Both the position numbers and the translations under genes were made by a program. Positions 54,944 to 62,795 of a stretch of DNA of 62,795 bases are shown here, in pieces; positions within the stretch are counted from its first letter, which is position 1, and each line of letters opens with the position of its first letter. The stretch is from Phenylobacterium deserti (GTDB taxonomy: Bacteria; Pseudomonadota; Alphaproteobacteria; Caulobacterales; Caulobacteraceae), in NCBI GenBank assembly GCA_943332615.1, contig CALQQB010000020.1:1-62795 (forward strand), written 5' to 3'. The notes below the pieces were generated by a model, which saw nothing but the letters and a program-made list of their open reading frames with translations, did not search any database and had not been told where the DNA came from.

Positions 54944-56370
54944 ACAGCCACCATGTCACGTTTCAGCCAGCGGCAGCTGAGCAGGAAGAAGAAGCCGGAG
55001 ACGGCGTAGACGCAGGAAGTGACCAGCATGGAGAGTCGCAGGCTTTCCGGGTGGGCCACCTTGCACACGGCCTGTTGCGTGGCCCCCAGTGCGGCCCGGG
55101 CTGCGCCCTCGCAGGACTTGCGGACCAGCTCCGGCGCGCCGAGGTCGCTGACCTGGGCGGCGAAGATGACATCCGACAGCAGGCCGGTGAACAGCGGCCC
55201 CAGGCCGTAACCCAGCAGGTTCACGACGAAGAGGATGATGGCGATCGCCACGGCGCGCGCCTGGGCCGACACCACGCCTTGGCCGATCGTGTACTGGCCG
55301 GTGAGGTAGGTGTATTTCAGCGCCCCGCCGATGCAGAGGCAGGCCACGCAGAGCGCCAGGTTGCCCGTCGAGAAGCCCAGGATGTGGACGGGCGCCGCCA
55401 GCATCACACAGACGCCCGGCAGCCAGGCGATGGCGGTCGGATAGCGGTGGCCCAGCCGCTCGGCCGCCCAGCCTGCGCCGAAAGTGCCCATGGCCGCCAC
55501 GAGGCCCACGGGGGTGTTCACCAGCACGCCGGCCTCGCCGGGCGTGAGGCCGAAGCTGCGGTTCAGGAACAGGGATTGGAACGAGTTGATCCCGTAGCCC
55601 CCGAAGGCCGCCAGCATCGAGCCGACCGTCACCAGCCAGAACGACGGCTTGGAGCTCACCTCCTTCAGCGCGTCGCGGAAGGTGGCGCGCGCCCGGCGGA
55701 CCGTGCCCGGCGGATCGGTGTAGCCGCGTGGCGGCTCACGGACCGTGAGTACCATCAGCAGCGCCAGCAGCACGCCCGGTAGGCCGACCACGAAGAAGGC
55801 GGCGCGCCAGCCGAAAGCGTCGGTGACCGGTCCGCCGATCAGGTTGGCCAGCACGGTGCCCAAGGTCACGCCCATGGCGTAGAAACCCAGCGCCGTGGAG
55901 CGGCGCGCTGGCGGATAGTAGTCGGCGATCAGGGAATTGGCGGGGGGCGTACAGCCGGACTCGCCCATGCCGACGCCGACCCGGCAGGCCAACAGGACCC
56001 AGAAGGCGCCGATGACGATCCCACCGATGGTGATCGGCGCGGCCAGGCCGCAGAGCGCGGTCATCACCGACCACACCGTGATGCAGATCGCCATGATCCA
56101 CACCCGGTGGCGAGTCTCGGCCAACTGCGCCACCGGGATGCCGACCAGCGTATAGAGCAGCGCGAACCCGAAGCCGGTCAGGAGGCCGAAGGCGGTGTCG
56201 GAGATCCCCAGCTCAGGCTTCAACTGCGGGGCTACGACACCCAGCAGGGCACGATCGACGAAGTTCAGGATGTAGCTGGCCAGGAGGGCGGTCAGCACAT
56301 AGCTGCGATAGGCGCGGCTGCCGTATCCGTGGACATGGCCGTCGGAGCCCTCGGCATCGACTGCAGTCAT
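54940..56370 (-). CDS. MFS transporter (spinster-like)
   Basis: This 476-aa protein has twelve hydrophobic helices. The first is YVLTALLASYILNFVDRAL, with LNFVDR typical of the spinster/anion-cation class, then LTGFGFALLYTLVGIPVAQLA and RVGVGMGESGCTPPANSLIADYYPP. The central loop RRARATFRDALKEVSSKP is cytosolic. Substrate unknown. Its stop overlaps the convergent dioxygenase gene by 4 bp. Confidence 0.92.
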   Translation of the reverse strand: MTAVDAEGSDGHVHGYGSRAYRSYVLTALLASYILNFVDRALLGVVAPQLKPELGISDTAFGLLTGFGFALLYTLVGIPVAQLAETRHRVWIMAICITVWSVMTALCGLAAPITIGGIVIGAFWVLLACRVGVGMGESGCTPPANSLIADYYPPARRSTALGFYAMGVTLGTVLANLIGGPVTDAFGWRAAFFVVGLPGVLLALLMVLTVREPPRGYTDPPGTVRRARATFRDALKEVSSKPSFWLVTVGSMLAAFGGYGINSFQSLFLNRSFGLTPGEAGVLVNTPVGLVAAMGTFGAGWAAERLGHRYPTAIAWLPGVCVMLAAPVHILGFSTGNLALCVACLCIGGALKYTYLTGQYTIGQGVVSAQARAVAIAIILFVVNLLGYGLGPLFTGLLSDVIFAAQVSDLGAPELVRKSCEGAARAALGATQQAVCKVAHPESLRLSMLVTSCVYAVSGFFFLLSCRWLKRDMVAV

Positions 56371-56418
56371 TCACTCTCCCAGGGCCGTCTGGCGCGGCGT
56401 TGGGCGAGGCTAGCCCAA

Positions 56419-58356
56419 TCAGTTCAGCGGAACCACTGGCAGCTCGATCGCCGAGGCGGTGTCGCCGCTCAGGTAGATGCGCTGGGTGGCCTTCCTGTAG
56501 TCGCCCGGCTTGGCAAAGAAGATGTTGGGCACGAAGGTCTGCGGGTTGCGGTCGTAGAGCGGGAACCAGCTGGATTGCACCTGCACCATGATCCGATGGC
56601 CTGGCAGGAACACGTGGTTGGTGGGCGGCAGGTCGAAGCGGTACGTCTGGACCTTGTTCGCCGGGATGGCAGAGGGCTTCTCGAAACTCTCGCGGTAGCG
56701 GCCACGGAAGATGTCCATGGCAACGGCCAGCTCGTAGCCGCCCAGCTCCACCTGCGAAGGGATGGCGTCCGGATAGACGTCGATCAGCTTCACGACCCAG
56801 TCGCTGTCGGTGCCGCTGGTGGACGCGAACAGGTTCACCACCGGCTCGCCGGCGACCCTCAGCGGCGCCTTCAGGGGTTCGGTCACGAAGGTCAGCACGT
56901 CGGGGCGGCCGTCCACGTGGCGCTGGTCGGTGGTGAGCCAATAGCGCCACTGGTCGCCGTCGTCCCAGCGGACCGGGCGCCGCACGTAGGGGACCGGCTT
57001 GGCGGGGTCGGAGACGTATTCCTCGAAGGCGCCGGCCAGCGCGGCCTTGTCGAAGGACAGGCCGAGGCCGGGGCTTAGATAGAGTGGCTTCATGCCGGTG
57101 GCGCAACCGGTCCCGCAGGCCAGCGGCCACTTGTCGTAATGCCCCCAGCGCAGGGTTCCCGTCTCGAACACGGTCACGGGCGGCGTCGTCAGCGGCGGGC
57201 CATTGGTCTTGAGGTAGTGGTCGAGGAAGGGCTTCATCACCGTCAGCCGGAACTCGGTGGCGGTGTCGCCGGGCAGCTTCAAGGCGTTCATCTGGCGCTG
57301 CTCGTAGTTGGCTCCGGAGTGGCGCCAGGGGCCCAACGCCAGGAAGTTCATGCTGTTGGCCGTGTCCTTGGGCTCGGTGGCCAGGTAGGCGTGGATGGCC
57401 CCCCACATGTCCTCCTGGTCGAACAACGCGCCCATCCAGAGCGTGGGGACCTTCAGCGGCTCCTTCGCCAGCAGGTGGTCCAGGGCCTGTTCCCGCCAGA
57501 AATAGTCGTAGGCGGGGTGCTCGCTGATCTTCTTCCAGGCGGGGATCTGCTCCAGGCCCGCGGCCTTGGCGTAGTCGCCGGCCGACCCGGCGCGCAGGAA
57601 GTTGTCGTAGTCGTCGAAGGTGGTGCGCGGGATGTCCTCGCCAGACTTCTTGTCGGTCATCTGGCTGGTGAACCAGTCGAAATTGGTCGTCCGGAAGGCG
57701 CCGTAGTGGAACCAGTCGTCGCCCATCCAACCGTCGATCATCGGGCTCTGAGGCACGGCGGCCTTCAGCGCCGGGTGCGGGTTGATCAGGCCCATGGCGG
57801 TGGTGAAGCCGGGATAGGACGACCCGATCATGCCGACCCGGCCGTTGGTCTCGGGGGTGTTCTTCACCAGCCAGTCGATGCTGTCGTAGGCGTCGGTGGA
57901 ATGATCGACGGCGGTGGCGTTCAGCGGGCCGCGCAGGGGGCGGGTCAGGACGTAGTCGCCCTGGGACTCGTGCTTGCCGCGCACATCCTGGTAGGCGCGG
58001 ATATAGCCGTCATCCAGGAACGGCTCGTCCATCTGCGAGCCGGTGGCGGCGGCATACGGCGACAGGTTGCGGGCGGCGGATTTCTTGGCGTTGTAGGGCG
58101 TCCGCGTCAGCAGGATCGGCGCGTCCCTCGCCCCCTTGGGGATGATCAGCACGGTGTAGAGCTTCACCCCGTCGCGCATGGGGATCATCAACTCCCGCTT
58201 TGTGTAGTTGTAGCTCCCCTTCGGCCAGACAAAGTTCGGTGCGATGTCGGGCGTCATGGGCGGCGTCTGGGCAGCAGGCGTCTGGGCGCCGGCCGGAGCG
58301 ACGAGGACGGCGAGGGCGACGCAGGTGGCGAGCGCGCGATGCAGCACGGAAGACAT
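56419..58356 (-). CDS. CocE/NonD-type X-prolyl peptidase-like hydrolase, secreted
   Basis: This 645-aa protein has a signal peptide (LATCVALAVLVAPAGAQTPA). The alpha/beta hydrolase core has MIGSSYPGFTTAMG with the GxSYxG nucleophile and the later DHYLKTNGPP; the C-terminal jelly-roll domain includes HVFLPGHRIMVQVQSSWFPLYDRNP. This is the S15/CocE family that cleaves esters or X-Pro peptides. It lies 48 bp upstream of nothing obvious on the same strand; the MFS gene follows on the same strand and may export or import the product. Confidence 0.9.
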   Translation of the reverse strand: MSSVLHRALATCVALAVLVAPAGAQTPAAQTPPMTPDIAPNFVWPKGSYNYTKRELMIPMRDGVKLYTVLIIPKGARDAPILLTRTPYNAKKSAARNLSPYAAATGSQMDEPFLDDGYIRAYQDVRGKHESQGDYVLTRPLRGPLNATAVDHSTDAYDSIDWLVKNTPETNGRVGMIGSSYPGFTTAMGLINPHPALKAAVPQSPMIDGWMGDDWFHYGAFRTTNFDWFTSQMTDKKSGEDIPRTTFDDYDNFLRAGSAGDYAKAAGLEQIPAWKKISEHPAYDYFWREQALDHLLAKEPLKVPTLWMGALFDQEDMWGAIHAYLATEPKDTANSMNFLALGPWRHSGANYEQRQMNALKLPGDTATEFRLTVMKPFLDHYLKTNGPPLTTPPVTVFETGTLRWGHYDKWPLACGTGCATGMKPLYLSPGLGLSFDKAALAGAFEEYVSDPAKPVPYVRRPVRWDDGDQWRYWLTTDQRHVDGRPDVLTFVTEPLKAPLRVAGEPVVNLFASTSGTDSDWVVKLIDVYPDAIPSQVELGGYELAVAMDIFRGRYRESFEKPSAIPANKVQTYRFDLPPTNHVFLPGHRIMVQVQSSWFPLYDRNPQTFVPNIFFAKPGDYRKATQRIYLSGDTASAIELPVVPLN

Positions 58357-58420
58357 GTTGGGAATCCCTGGACGATCGAGCTGCGAGCTTACCCTCTGCC
58401 CGAGCGCTGACCAGTCGTGG

Positions 58421-58828
58421 CTAGACGCAACGGACCAGTTTGCGCCGCTTGCCGGCGACTAGGTCGAGGGTCTGCGGCGCCGCGCCGGAGGGTCTGAAGC
58501 TGAGGCGGAGGTTGTCGCCCGTGAACGTCCCCTCGATGCGGGCCTTCACCTGGGCGGGTGGCTTGTCCGCGTCGACCAGACCGGTCGGTTCCAGAAAGTA
58601 GGTGGCTGTGGCTTTGAAGCGGCCCTTGCTGTCGGGTTTCACCGGAGACGTCAGGGTCGCGTAGCCGCATCCGAAGTCGAGGCGACCGCCCTGGCCGTCG
58701 AGCGTCAAGGTCGCCGTGGCGCCGCCCCAGGCGCCGGATATGGAAGCGGCCTGGGCATGACCCAGGCCGAGAGCCATGGCTCCCGACGCGATGGCCACTC
58801 TCAGGAGGCTGCGTCGGGATCCAATCAC
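58421..58828 (-). CDS. Secreted protein of unknown function
   Basis: This about 135-aa protein starts at GTG with AAGGTGAAG just upstream. The N-terminus SRRSLLRVAIASGAMALGLG is a twin-arginine-like signal. The mature part is beta-rich (ISGAWGGATATLTLDGQGGRLDFGCGYATL in outline) with two cysteines, GCGY and a C-terminal RCV that may pair. Family not recognised. It lies just after the PEP-CTERM gene on the same strand. Confidence 0.65.
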   Translation of the reverse strand: MIGSRRSLLRVAIASGAMALGLGHAQAASISGAWGGATATLTLDGQGGRLDFGCGYATLTSPVKPDSKGRFKATATYFLEPTGLVDADKPPAQVKARIEGTFTGDNLRLSFRPSGAAPQTLDLVAGKRRKLVRCV

Positions 58829-58906
58829 TTGCTTCACCTTTGATGGATGTCGCGGATGAAGGTTGGAGGGGTGCGCCCGTTCCGCGAACGGGCGCAACAA
58901 CTCCTT

Positions 58907-60667
58907 CTACACGGCGACCTTGGCGGGCGTCACCTGAAAGCGCCGGCGACGCACCATCGCGCCGGTCAGACCCATGCCGAGGATCATCAGCGCCCACGAC
59001 GTGGGCTCCGGAACCGAGGCCACTCTGGCAAAATCGATCGCCGCGATGTAGGTGCCCCACCGCGACCCGCCGCTGCCGCCTGGATGGCCGCCTGCGTCGT
59101 TGTTGTATTCCCGGGCGAAGGTGCCCGCCACCCAGAACAGATTGGAGTCTTCCGGGTCGAGGCTTACCGAACTGTAGTCGGCCCAGCGTTGCCGACCCGC
59201 CGCAGCTTGGCCGAAGAGGCTGCCGTTGTGGTAGTCATCCGTGAGGCTGACCTTCAGTTTCAGATCTTTGCCCAATTGCACGAGCCTGCCGGCCGAGTTG
59301 GTCGCGAAGGTGCGGGCGAAGAAGGTGATATTGCCGTCTGAGAAGCCGTCGCCATCGAGGTCCGCCGCCTGCAGGCCGGAGCGGTTGTAGCCCAGGACCA
59401 CCTGACCGAGATCGTTCACGGCCAGCGAGCCCTGATAGTAGTCGAAACCGCCGCCGCCGATGTCGCCTTCGTCCAGAACGGCGTTCGTAAGCGAATCCAG
59501 GACGGTGTAGCGGACCGAGGTGAACGCGCTTCCGTTCTCCGTGACGGTATGGACCGAGTAGATTCGCCCATTAACCTCGTAGGCGCTGGATCCGATCTGG
59601 TCGCCGAAGGAGTCGATGATCCGTCGGTTCGCGGGAATGGCGGCCGAAGGCTGGCGGGCGGGATCGTTGAAGGTGTAGTCCGTGCCGATCGTCGTCGAAC
59701 CCGTTGCGGTCCGGACTGCGCTCGCGGTGCCGGTGTTGAGCACGTCATAGCGGGTCAGACCGAAGTCGTTGATCGAGGCGGCGATGATGTTGCCGGTCGT
59801 CGAGATCTCGTTGCTGTTGACGCCCTGGATGGCGAAGCCGCGCGAGAAGTCGTCAACCGCCAAATCTCCGGTGAACGCGGTCCGGAACTGGACGTTGTTC
59901 GCCGTAGTGGGCGCGGAAAGGTCGGCCTTGAACAGGTCGGCCAGCGGAATGACGTTCAGCGTGGTGCCGCGGAAATTGGTGGGCCCGCCGACAGTCGCCG
60001 CCGCAAAGTCGTTGGTGCCGATATAGACGGCCTTCGTGTCCATCGCGAGCGTCGGAAAGTCCGCCAGGGTGCGGGCGCCGGCCGCCAGAGGCGCGAAGCC
60101 CTCGAACGTGGTGCCCTTCCAGGCGCCCAGGGCGTCTGACGTTGTCGAAACCGCGATCTGAATGTCTTTGGTGTTCGGGCCGAAGGTAAGCGCGATCCAG
60201 CGATCGGCCTCAGCATTGTACATCACCCGCTGATCGCCATTGGGAACGCCAAGCACGCCGGTGACCCGGGTGTTCCAGAACGCTGTGTCCGTCGTGAAGG
60301 TGCGCGATCCGCTCGACTTGTCGAACACGGCGAACCCGCCGTTCACGAACTCCACAATCTGGGTCTTGCCCGCCGCGGCGATCGTATCCGGCGGAATGAA
60401 GCCCCGGCCCAACGGCTGGGTGTCGTACTGGCTGATTCCCTCGAAGCTCTTCACGATCGCGCCACCCACGGACGGCCCCGACGGCAGGCCGATACCGCCA
60501 ACCGGCAGATCGTCCGGAGAAATCACGGCCCCGGGCTTCTTGGTGAAATTATATTTCCCTAGAAGGCCGCCCTCAGCGCTCGCGCCCGTCGCACCCAGGG
60601 CCATGGCGAGCGCCACGCCAGCGAACAGCGCCGTGCGACCCGCGCGCGGCGAAACTTTATAGACCAT
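58907..60667 (-). CDS. Large secreted protein with PEPxxWA-CTERM sorting signal
   Basis: This 586-aa protein has a signal peptide (TALFAGVALAMALGATGASA). A mostly beta-sheet body follows, with repeated SRTFTTDTAFWNT, VGLGY-type blocks, DFPTLAMDTKAVYIGTNDF and AVNDLGQVVLGYNRSG, looking like a large seven-bladed propeller-type exoprotein. The C-terminal tail VPEPTSWALMILGMGLTGAM then RRRR is a PEPxxWA-CTERM motif, predicting sorting by exosortase/EPS-associated machinery. Function unknown. Confidence 0.88.
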   Translation of the reverse strand: MVYKVSPRAGRTALFAGVALAMALGATGASAEGGLLGKYNFTKKPGAVISPDDLPVGGIGLPSGPSVGGAIVKSFEGISQYDTQPLGRGFIPPDTIAAAGKTQIVEFVNGGFAVFDKSSGSRTFTTDTAFWNTRVTGVLGVPNGDQRVMYNAEADRWIALTFGPNTKDIQIAVSTTSDALGAWKGTTFEGFAPLAAGARTLADFPTLAMDTKAVYIGTNDFAAATVGGPTNFRGTTLNVIPLADLFKADLSAPTTANNVQFRTAFTGDLAVDDFSRGFAIQGVNSNEISTTGNIIAASINDFGLTRYDVLNTGTASAVRTATGSTTIGTDYTFNDPARQPSAAIPANRRIIDSFGDQIGSSAYEVNGRIYSVHTVTENGSAFTSVRYTVLDSLTNAVLDEGDIGGGGFDYYQGSLAVNDLGQVVLGYNRSGLQAADLDGDGFSDGNITFFARTFATNSAGRLVQLGKDLKLKVSLTDDYHNGSLFGQAAAGRQRWADYSSVSLDPEDSNLFWVAGTFAREYNNDAGGHPGGSGGSRWGTYIAAIDFARVASVPEPTSWALMILGMGLTGAMVRRRRFQVTPAKVAV

Positions 60668-60801
60668 TGAAAGCCCCCATCTTAACTAGACTGTAACCAA
60701 GTTACCGCCCGGGGAACGACGGGTGTCAACCGAAACCGGAGATTTACGCCTGAGACGGGAGCTGCTGACCTGGGGTTGTACCCAGAGGGCAGGCGGTCTT
60801 C

Positions 60802-61464
60802 TCAGGCGCTGGCGAGCGCGCTCTGGAACAGCAGCGCCCCGTCCGCCGATCCCAGTTCGACTTCAAAGGCCCGGTCGGGGTGGGGCATGAGGCCCAGCAC
60901 GTTGCCTTTGGGGTTGACGATGCCGGCGATGTCACGGGCCGAGCCGTTGGGGTTGTCCAGGTAGCGGAACACCACCTGGCCTTCGCCCTCCAGCTGGTCG
61001 AGGGTGGGCGCGTCGGCGAAGAAATTGCCCTCGCCGTTGCCGACGGTCATCGTCACCTGGCGGCGGCCCGCGTAGCCGGCGGTATAGCGGGTCTGGTTGT
61101 TGACCACCGTCAGGTCCACGGCCTTGCAGACGTACTTCAGCTTGTCGTTGCGCAGCAGGGCGCCGGGCAGCATGCCGGCCTCGCACAGCACCTGGAAACC
61201 GTTGCAGATGCCGACGGTGGCCACGCCCCGTTCGGCGGCCGCCTTCACCTCGGTCATGATCGGCGACAGCGACGCCATGGCTCCGCAGCGCAGGTAGTCG
61301 CCATAGGAGAAGCCGCCCGGCAGCACGACCAGGTCGACGCCGTCGGGCAGGGCGGTGTCGCCGTGCCAGACCATGTCCACGTGCGCCCCGGTGGACCGCT
61401 CGATGGCGACTTTGCAGTCGCGGTCGCAGTTGGAACCGGGGAAGACGATGACGGCCGCTTTCAT
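60802..61464 (-). CDS. purQ: Phosphoribosylformylglycinamidine synthase subunit PurQ
   Basis: This 220-aa class I glutamine amidotransferase has [26 protein letters not shown], the nucleophile in [20 protein letters not shown], and [13 protein letters not shown] with the His/Glu pair. It supplies ammonia to PurL (48284-50473), bridged by PurS (62652 onwards). The ATG at 61464 gives [10 protein letters not shown]; a longer frame upstream runs into the 68-bp repeat arm. Confidence 0.97.
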   Translation of the reverse strand: MKAAVIVFPGSNCDRDCKVAIERSTGAHVDMVWHGDTALPDGVDLVVLPGGFSYGDYLRCGAMASLSPIMTEVKAAAERGVATVGICNGFQVLCEAGMLPGALLRNDKLKYVCKAVDLTVVNNQTRYTAGYAGRRQVTMTVGNGEGNFFADAPTLDQLEGEGQVVFRYLDNPNGSARDIAGIVNPKGNVLGLMPHPDRAFEVELGSADGALLFQSALASA

Positions 61465-61505
61465 GGGCGCGGCGTTAGCATTGTTCGCCGCAGTGGGCGA
61501 GCTTC

Positions 61506-62100
61506 GCCTCTCCCCCGAGCGCTGCAAGCGCGAAGAGAGGGAGAGGGTAGGGAGAGGGCCGGCTCGGCGACTCGGCGGGCTGTCGAGGCCCTGCGGGCGC
61601 CTAGCGTCGCTCCCCGCCGCAGGCGTCCAGAATGGTGTCACAGACACCCGTGCAATTGGTCAGGACGGCCGAATTCCAGCAGCGAAGGACCCGTAGATCG
61701 TGGCTTTGGAGAAAGTTCGTTCGGCGTGCGTCGTATTCCAGTTGGTCGGCGTGTTGGCCACCATCGACCTCCACGACGAGGCGGGCGTCACGGCAAAGGA
61801 AGTCCAGGATATCGGGATCGAACGCGACCTGCCGTTTCCACCCCCAGCCGCCTAGACGATCAGCCCGAAGGGCGCCCCACAAGCGGGCCTCGGCGTCGGT
61901 GTCCTCGCGCCGAAGCGTTCGGGCGCGGTGGAGAAGGGTCTTGCGGCGGACGCTTCGAACGATGGCTATTGCGTCGATGTTCGCATTATGTTCGCGACAC
62001 ATCAAGGTGACAGGTCCCTTGATCGTTCCTCAGAGTCGCCGAGCCGGCCCTCTCCCTACCCTCTCCCTCTCTTCGCGCCTTTGCCGCTCGGGGGAGAGGC
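61506..62100. repeat. 68-bp inverted repeat flanking a DUF559 gene
   Basis: Left arm about 61506-61573 and right arm about 62033-62100 are inverse complements over 68 bp with only a handful of mismatches around the GCAAGCG/CCTTTGCC segment. Shared cores include GCCTCTCCCCCGAGCG, CCCTCTCCCTACCCTCTCCC and GAGTCGCCGAGCCGGCC on the appropriate strands. They enclose a single gene. The arrangement resembles a small mobile or MITE-like cassette or a pair of repeats that recombine. Confidence 0.8.
61601..62005 (-). CDS. DUF559 endonuclease-like protein
   Basis: This 134-aa protein (alternative ATG one codon in) has [30 protein letters not shown] in outline, then [31 protein letters not shown], matching DUF559/Vsr-like PD-(D/E)xK proteins (ARLWxxLR and VVEVDGGQH). 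Most members are cryptic small endonuclease-like proteins. It sits alone between the arms of the 68-bp inverted repeat, so it probably moved in with it. Confidence 0.9.
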   Translation of the reverse strand: MMCREHNANIDAIAIVRSVRRKTLLHRARTLRREDTDAEARLWGALRADRLGGWGWKRQVAFDPDILDFLCRDARLVVEVDGGQHADQLEYDARRTNFLQSHDLRVLRCWNSAVLTNCTGVCDTILDACGGERR

Positions 62101-62141
62101 TTATGCGCACTCGTCCAGAACCGGTGCGGCGGGACGGCCGT

Positions 62142-62272
62142 TCAGAAGCCGGGAAGGCCATCGGCGAGGGCGTTGACTCGGTCGAGGTTGGCCACGAAGT
62201 CGGCGATCACCGGATGGTCAACCGGCGTGCGCAGCCGGCCGACGTTGATCTGGCGAGATGATATCCGGTCAC
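62142..62272 (-). pseudogene. Truncated, frameshifted DUF3291 gene
   Basis: Reading leftward from a GTG at 62272 gives VTGYHLA, then one base is missing and the next frame reads INVGRLRTPVDHPVIADFV, NLDRVNALADGLPGF and a stop at 62142. This matches the first ~42 residues of DUF3291 proteins (AQLNVGRLRAPLD-P, VANLDRINALAE-SPGF). The remaining 100 or so residues are missing just where the 68-bp repeat arm begins (62100), suggesting that arrival of the DUF559 cassette removed them. Overlaps the lipoprotein gene by GTGA. Confidence 0.68.
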
Positions 62273-62655
62273 TTCTTCACGCCTCCGGTCCGCGTCCAGG
62301 TTTTCAGGCTCTCAAGATAGGCGAGCAGTTCGTCGTAGCCCTTCTGGCTGCCGTATCGGCAGCCCGTGGTGGTGATCCCACCCCGCGCCCGCTGGATCAT
62401 GATCGCCGGGTGGGCGGGCGAGCCTGGCCGGGTGATCAGGTAGGATGTCCGGCCATCGGCGCTGGAATAGTAGCTGTAGGGCTCGGCGCTCACCGTGCCG
62501 GCGGGCACGAGATGCGGCTGGGCGACGATCGCGGCGACCTGATCCTTGAACGGCCTGGCGCAATCGAGGTCGAGGTAGGCAGGTTCCAGCTCGCCGGCTT
62601 TCGGCGAACAGGCTGCAAGCGTGAGGAGGAGCGCAAGGGCGCTCCCGGTCCTCAC
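62269..62655 (-). CDS. Small lipoprotein of unknown function
   Basis: This 128-aa protein starts with GTG at 62655 (overlapping the purS stop). The leader ALALLLTLAACSPK carries a lipobox LAAC, so it is a membrane-anchored lipoprotein. It then reads LDCARPFKDQVAAIVAQ, and ends AYLESLKTWTRTGGVKK. No family is recognised. It lies in the gap between purS and purQ. Confidence 0.72.
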   Translation of the reverse strand: MRTGSALALLLTLAACSPKAGELEPAYLDLDCARPFKDQVAAIVAQPHLVPAGTVSAEPYSYYSSADGRTSYLITRPGSPAHPAIMIQRARGGITTTGCRYGSQKGYDELLAYLESLKTWTRTGGVKK

Positions 62656-62795
62656 GCCAGCTCCACCCGGTAGCTTTCGATCACCGTGTTGGCGAGCAGC
62701 TTCTCGCACATGGCCTTCACCACCGCCTCGGCCGCGGCGCTATCCGAGGCGGCTAGGTCGAACTCGATGGTGCGGCCGACACGAACGTGCTCGAC
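62652..62795 (-). CDS. purS: Phosphoribosylformylglycinamidine synthase subunit PurS (partial)
   Basis: The C-terminal 47 residues are visible, entering from the right edge. They read VEHVRVGRTIEFDLAASDSA, then VVKAMCEKLLANTVIESY and end in RVELA. This is the conserved end of the ~80-aa PurS, with the MCEKLLANTVIE segment diagnostic. PurS bridges PurQ and PurL; its upstream part and likely neighbour purC are outside the window. Confidence 0.93.
   Translation of the reverse strand, partial: VEHVRVGRTIEFDLAASDSAAAEAVVKAMCEKLLANTVIESYRVELA

Overview
The window is high-GC DNA from an alphaproteobacterium. The gene set (dcw cluster, small PurL with separate PurS and PurQ, a PEPxxWA-CTERM protein, paired acyl-CoA dehydrogenases, a BVMO and a DUF1289 protein) suggests Caulobacteraceae, possibly Phenylobacterium or a relative. 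The genus is inferred from gene content and style, not measured.

Bases 1 to about 14,440 are the right-hand part of a genomic island integrated at the 5' end of dusA. It carries a tyrosine integrase next to dusA, a ParA/ribbon-helix-helix partition pair with twin operators, an excisionase-like HTH protein, a MobC/relaxase pair with a candidate oriT, and ArdC antirestriction remnants. The island's cargo lies at 0.6-9.8 kb. At its core is a leftward four-gene ubiquitin-like conjugation operon (Ubl, E2-like, JAB/JAMM peptidase, ThiF/E1-like) that resembles Bil antiphage systems. A canonical Xre-RES toxin-antitoxin pair converges on it from one side. A second Xre-RES pair diverges from it on the other side, and its RES protein has lost the catalytic signature. 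That second pair is translationally coupled to an 1,117-aa RecB-like nuclease/RNase H-like/SF1 helicase, followed by a DnaQ-type exonuclease. The divergent operons share an intergenic region rich in 16-bp operator-like sequences. This composite locus is the best candidate for an undescribed system.

From dusA to 23.3 kb is ordinary chromosome: a retropepsin-like protease, DUF1289, a thioesterase, two small secreted proteins, two acyl-CoA dehydrogenases, a gene broken by an in-frame TAG, an EamA transporter, an AmpD-type amidase, and a GNAT. The RNase P RNA gene (rnpB) follows. Next comes the division and cell wall cluster mraZ-rsmH-ftsL-ftsI-murE-murF-mraY-murD-ftsW-murG-(cupin)-murC-murB, mostly with overlapping start and stop codons. 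It ends in a histidine phosphatase where ddl-ftsQ-ftsA-ftsZ would often follow.

From 39 to 62.8 kb are a thioesterase, monothiol glutaredoxin plus BolA, a serine hydrolase, a PncC-type amidase, a BVMO, a cytochrome c/amine oxidase pair, a TPR protein, a D-threonine aldolase-like enzyme and purL. A roughly 10-kb block of mostly catabolic, transport or secreted genes then separates purL from purQ and purS. Between purQ and purS a DUF559 endonuclease-like gene sits inside a 68-bp inverted repeat, next to a truncated DUF3291 gene.
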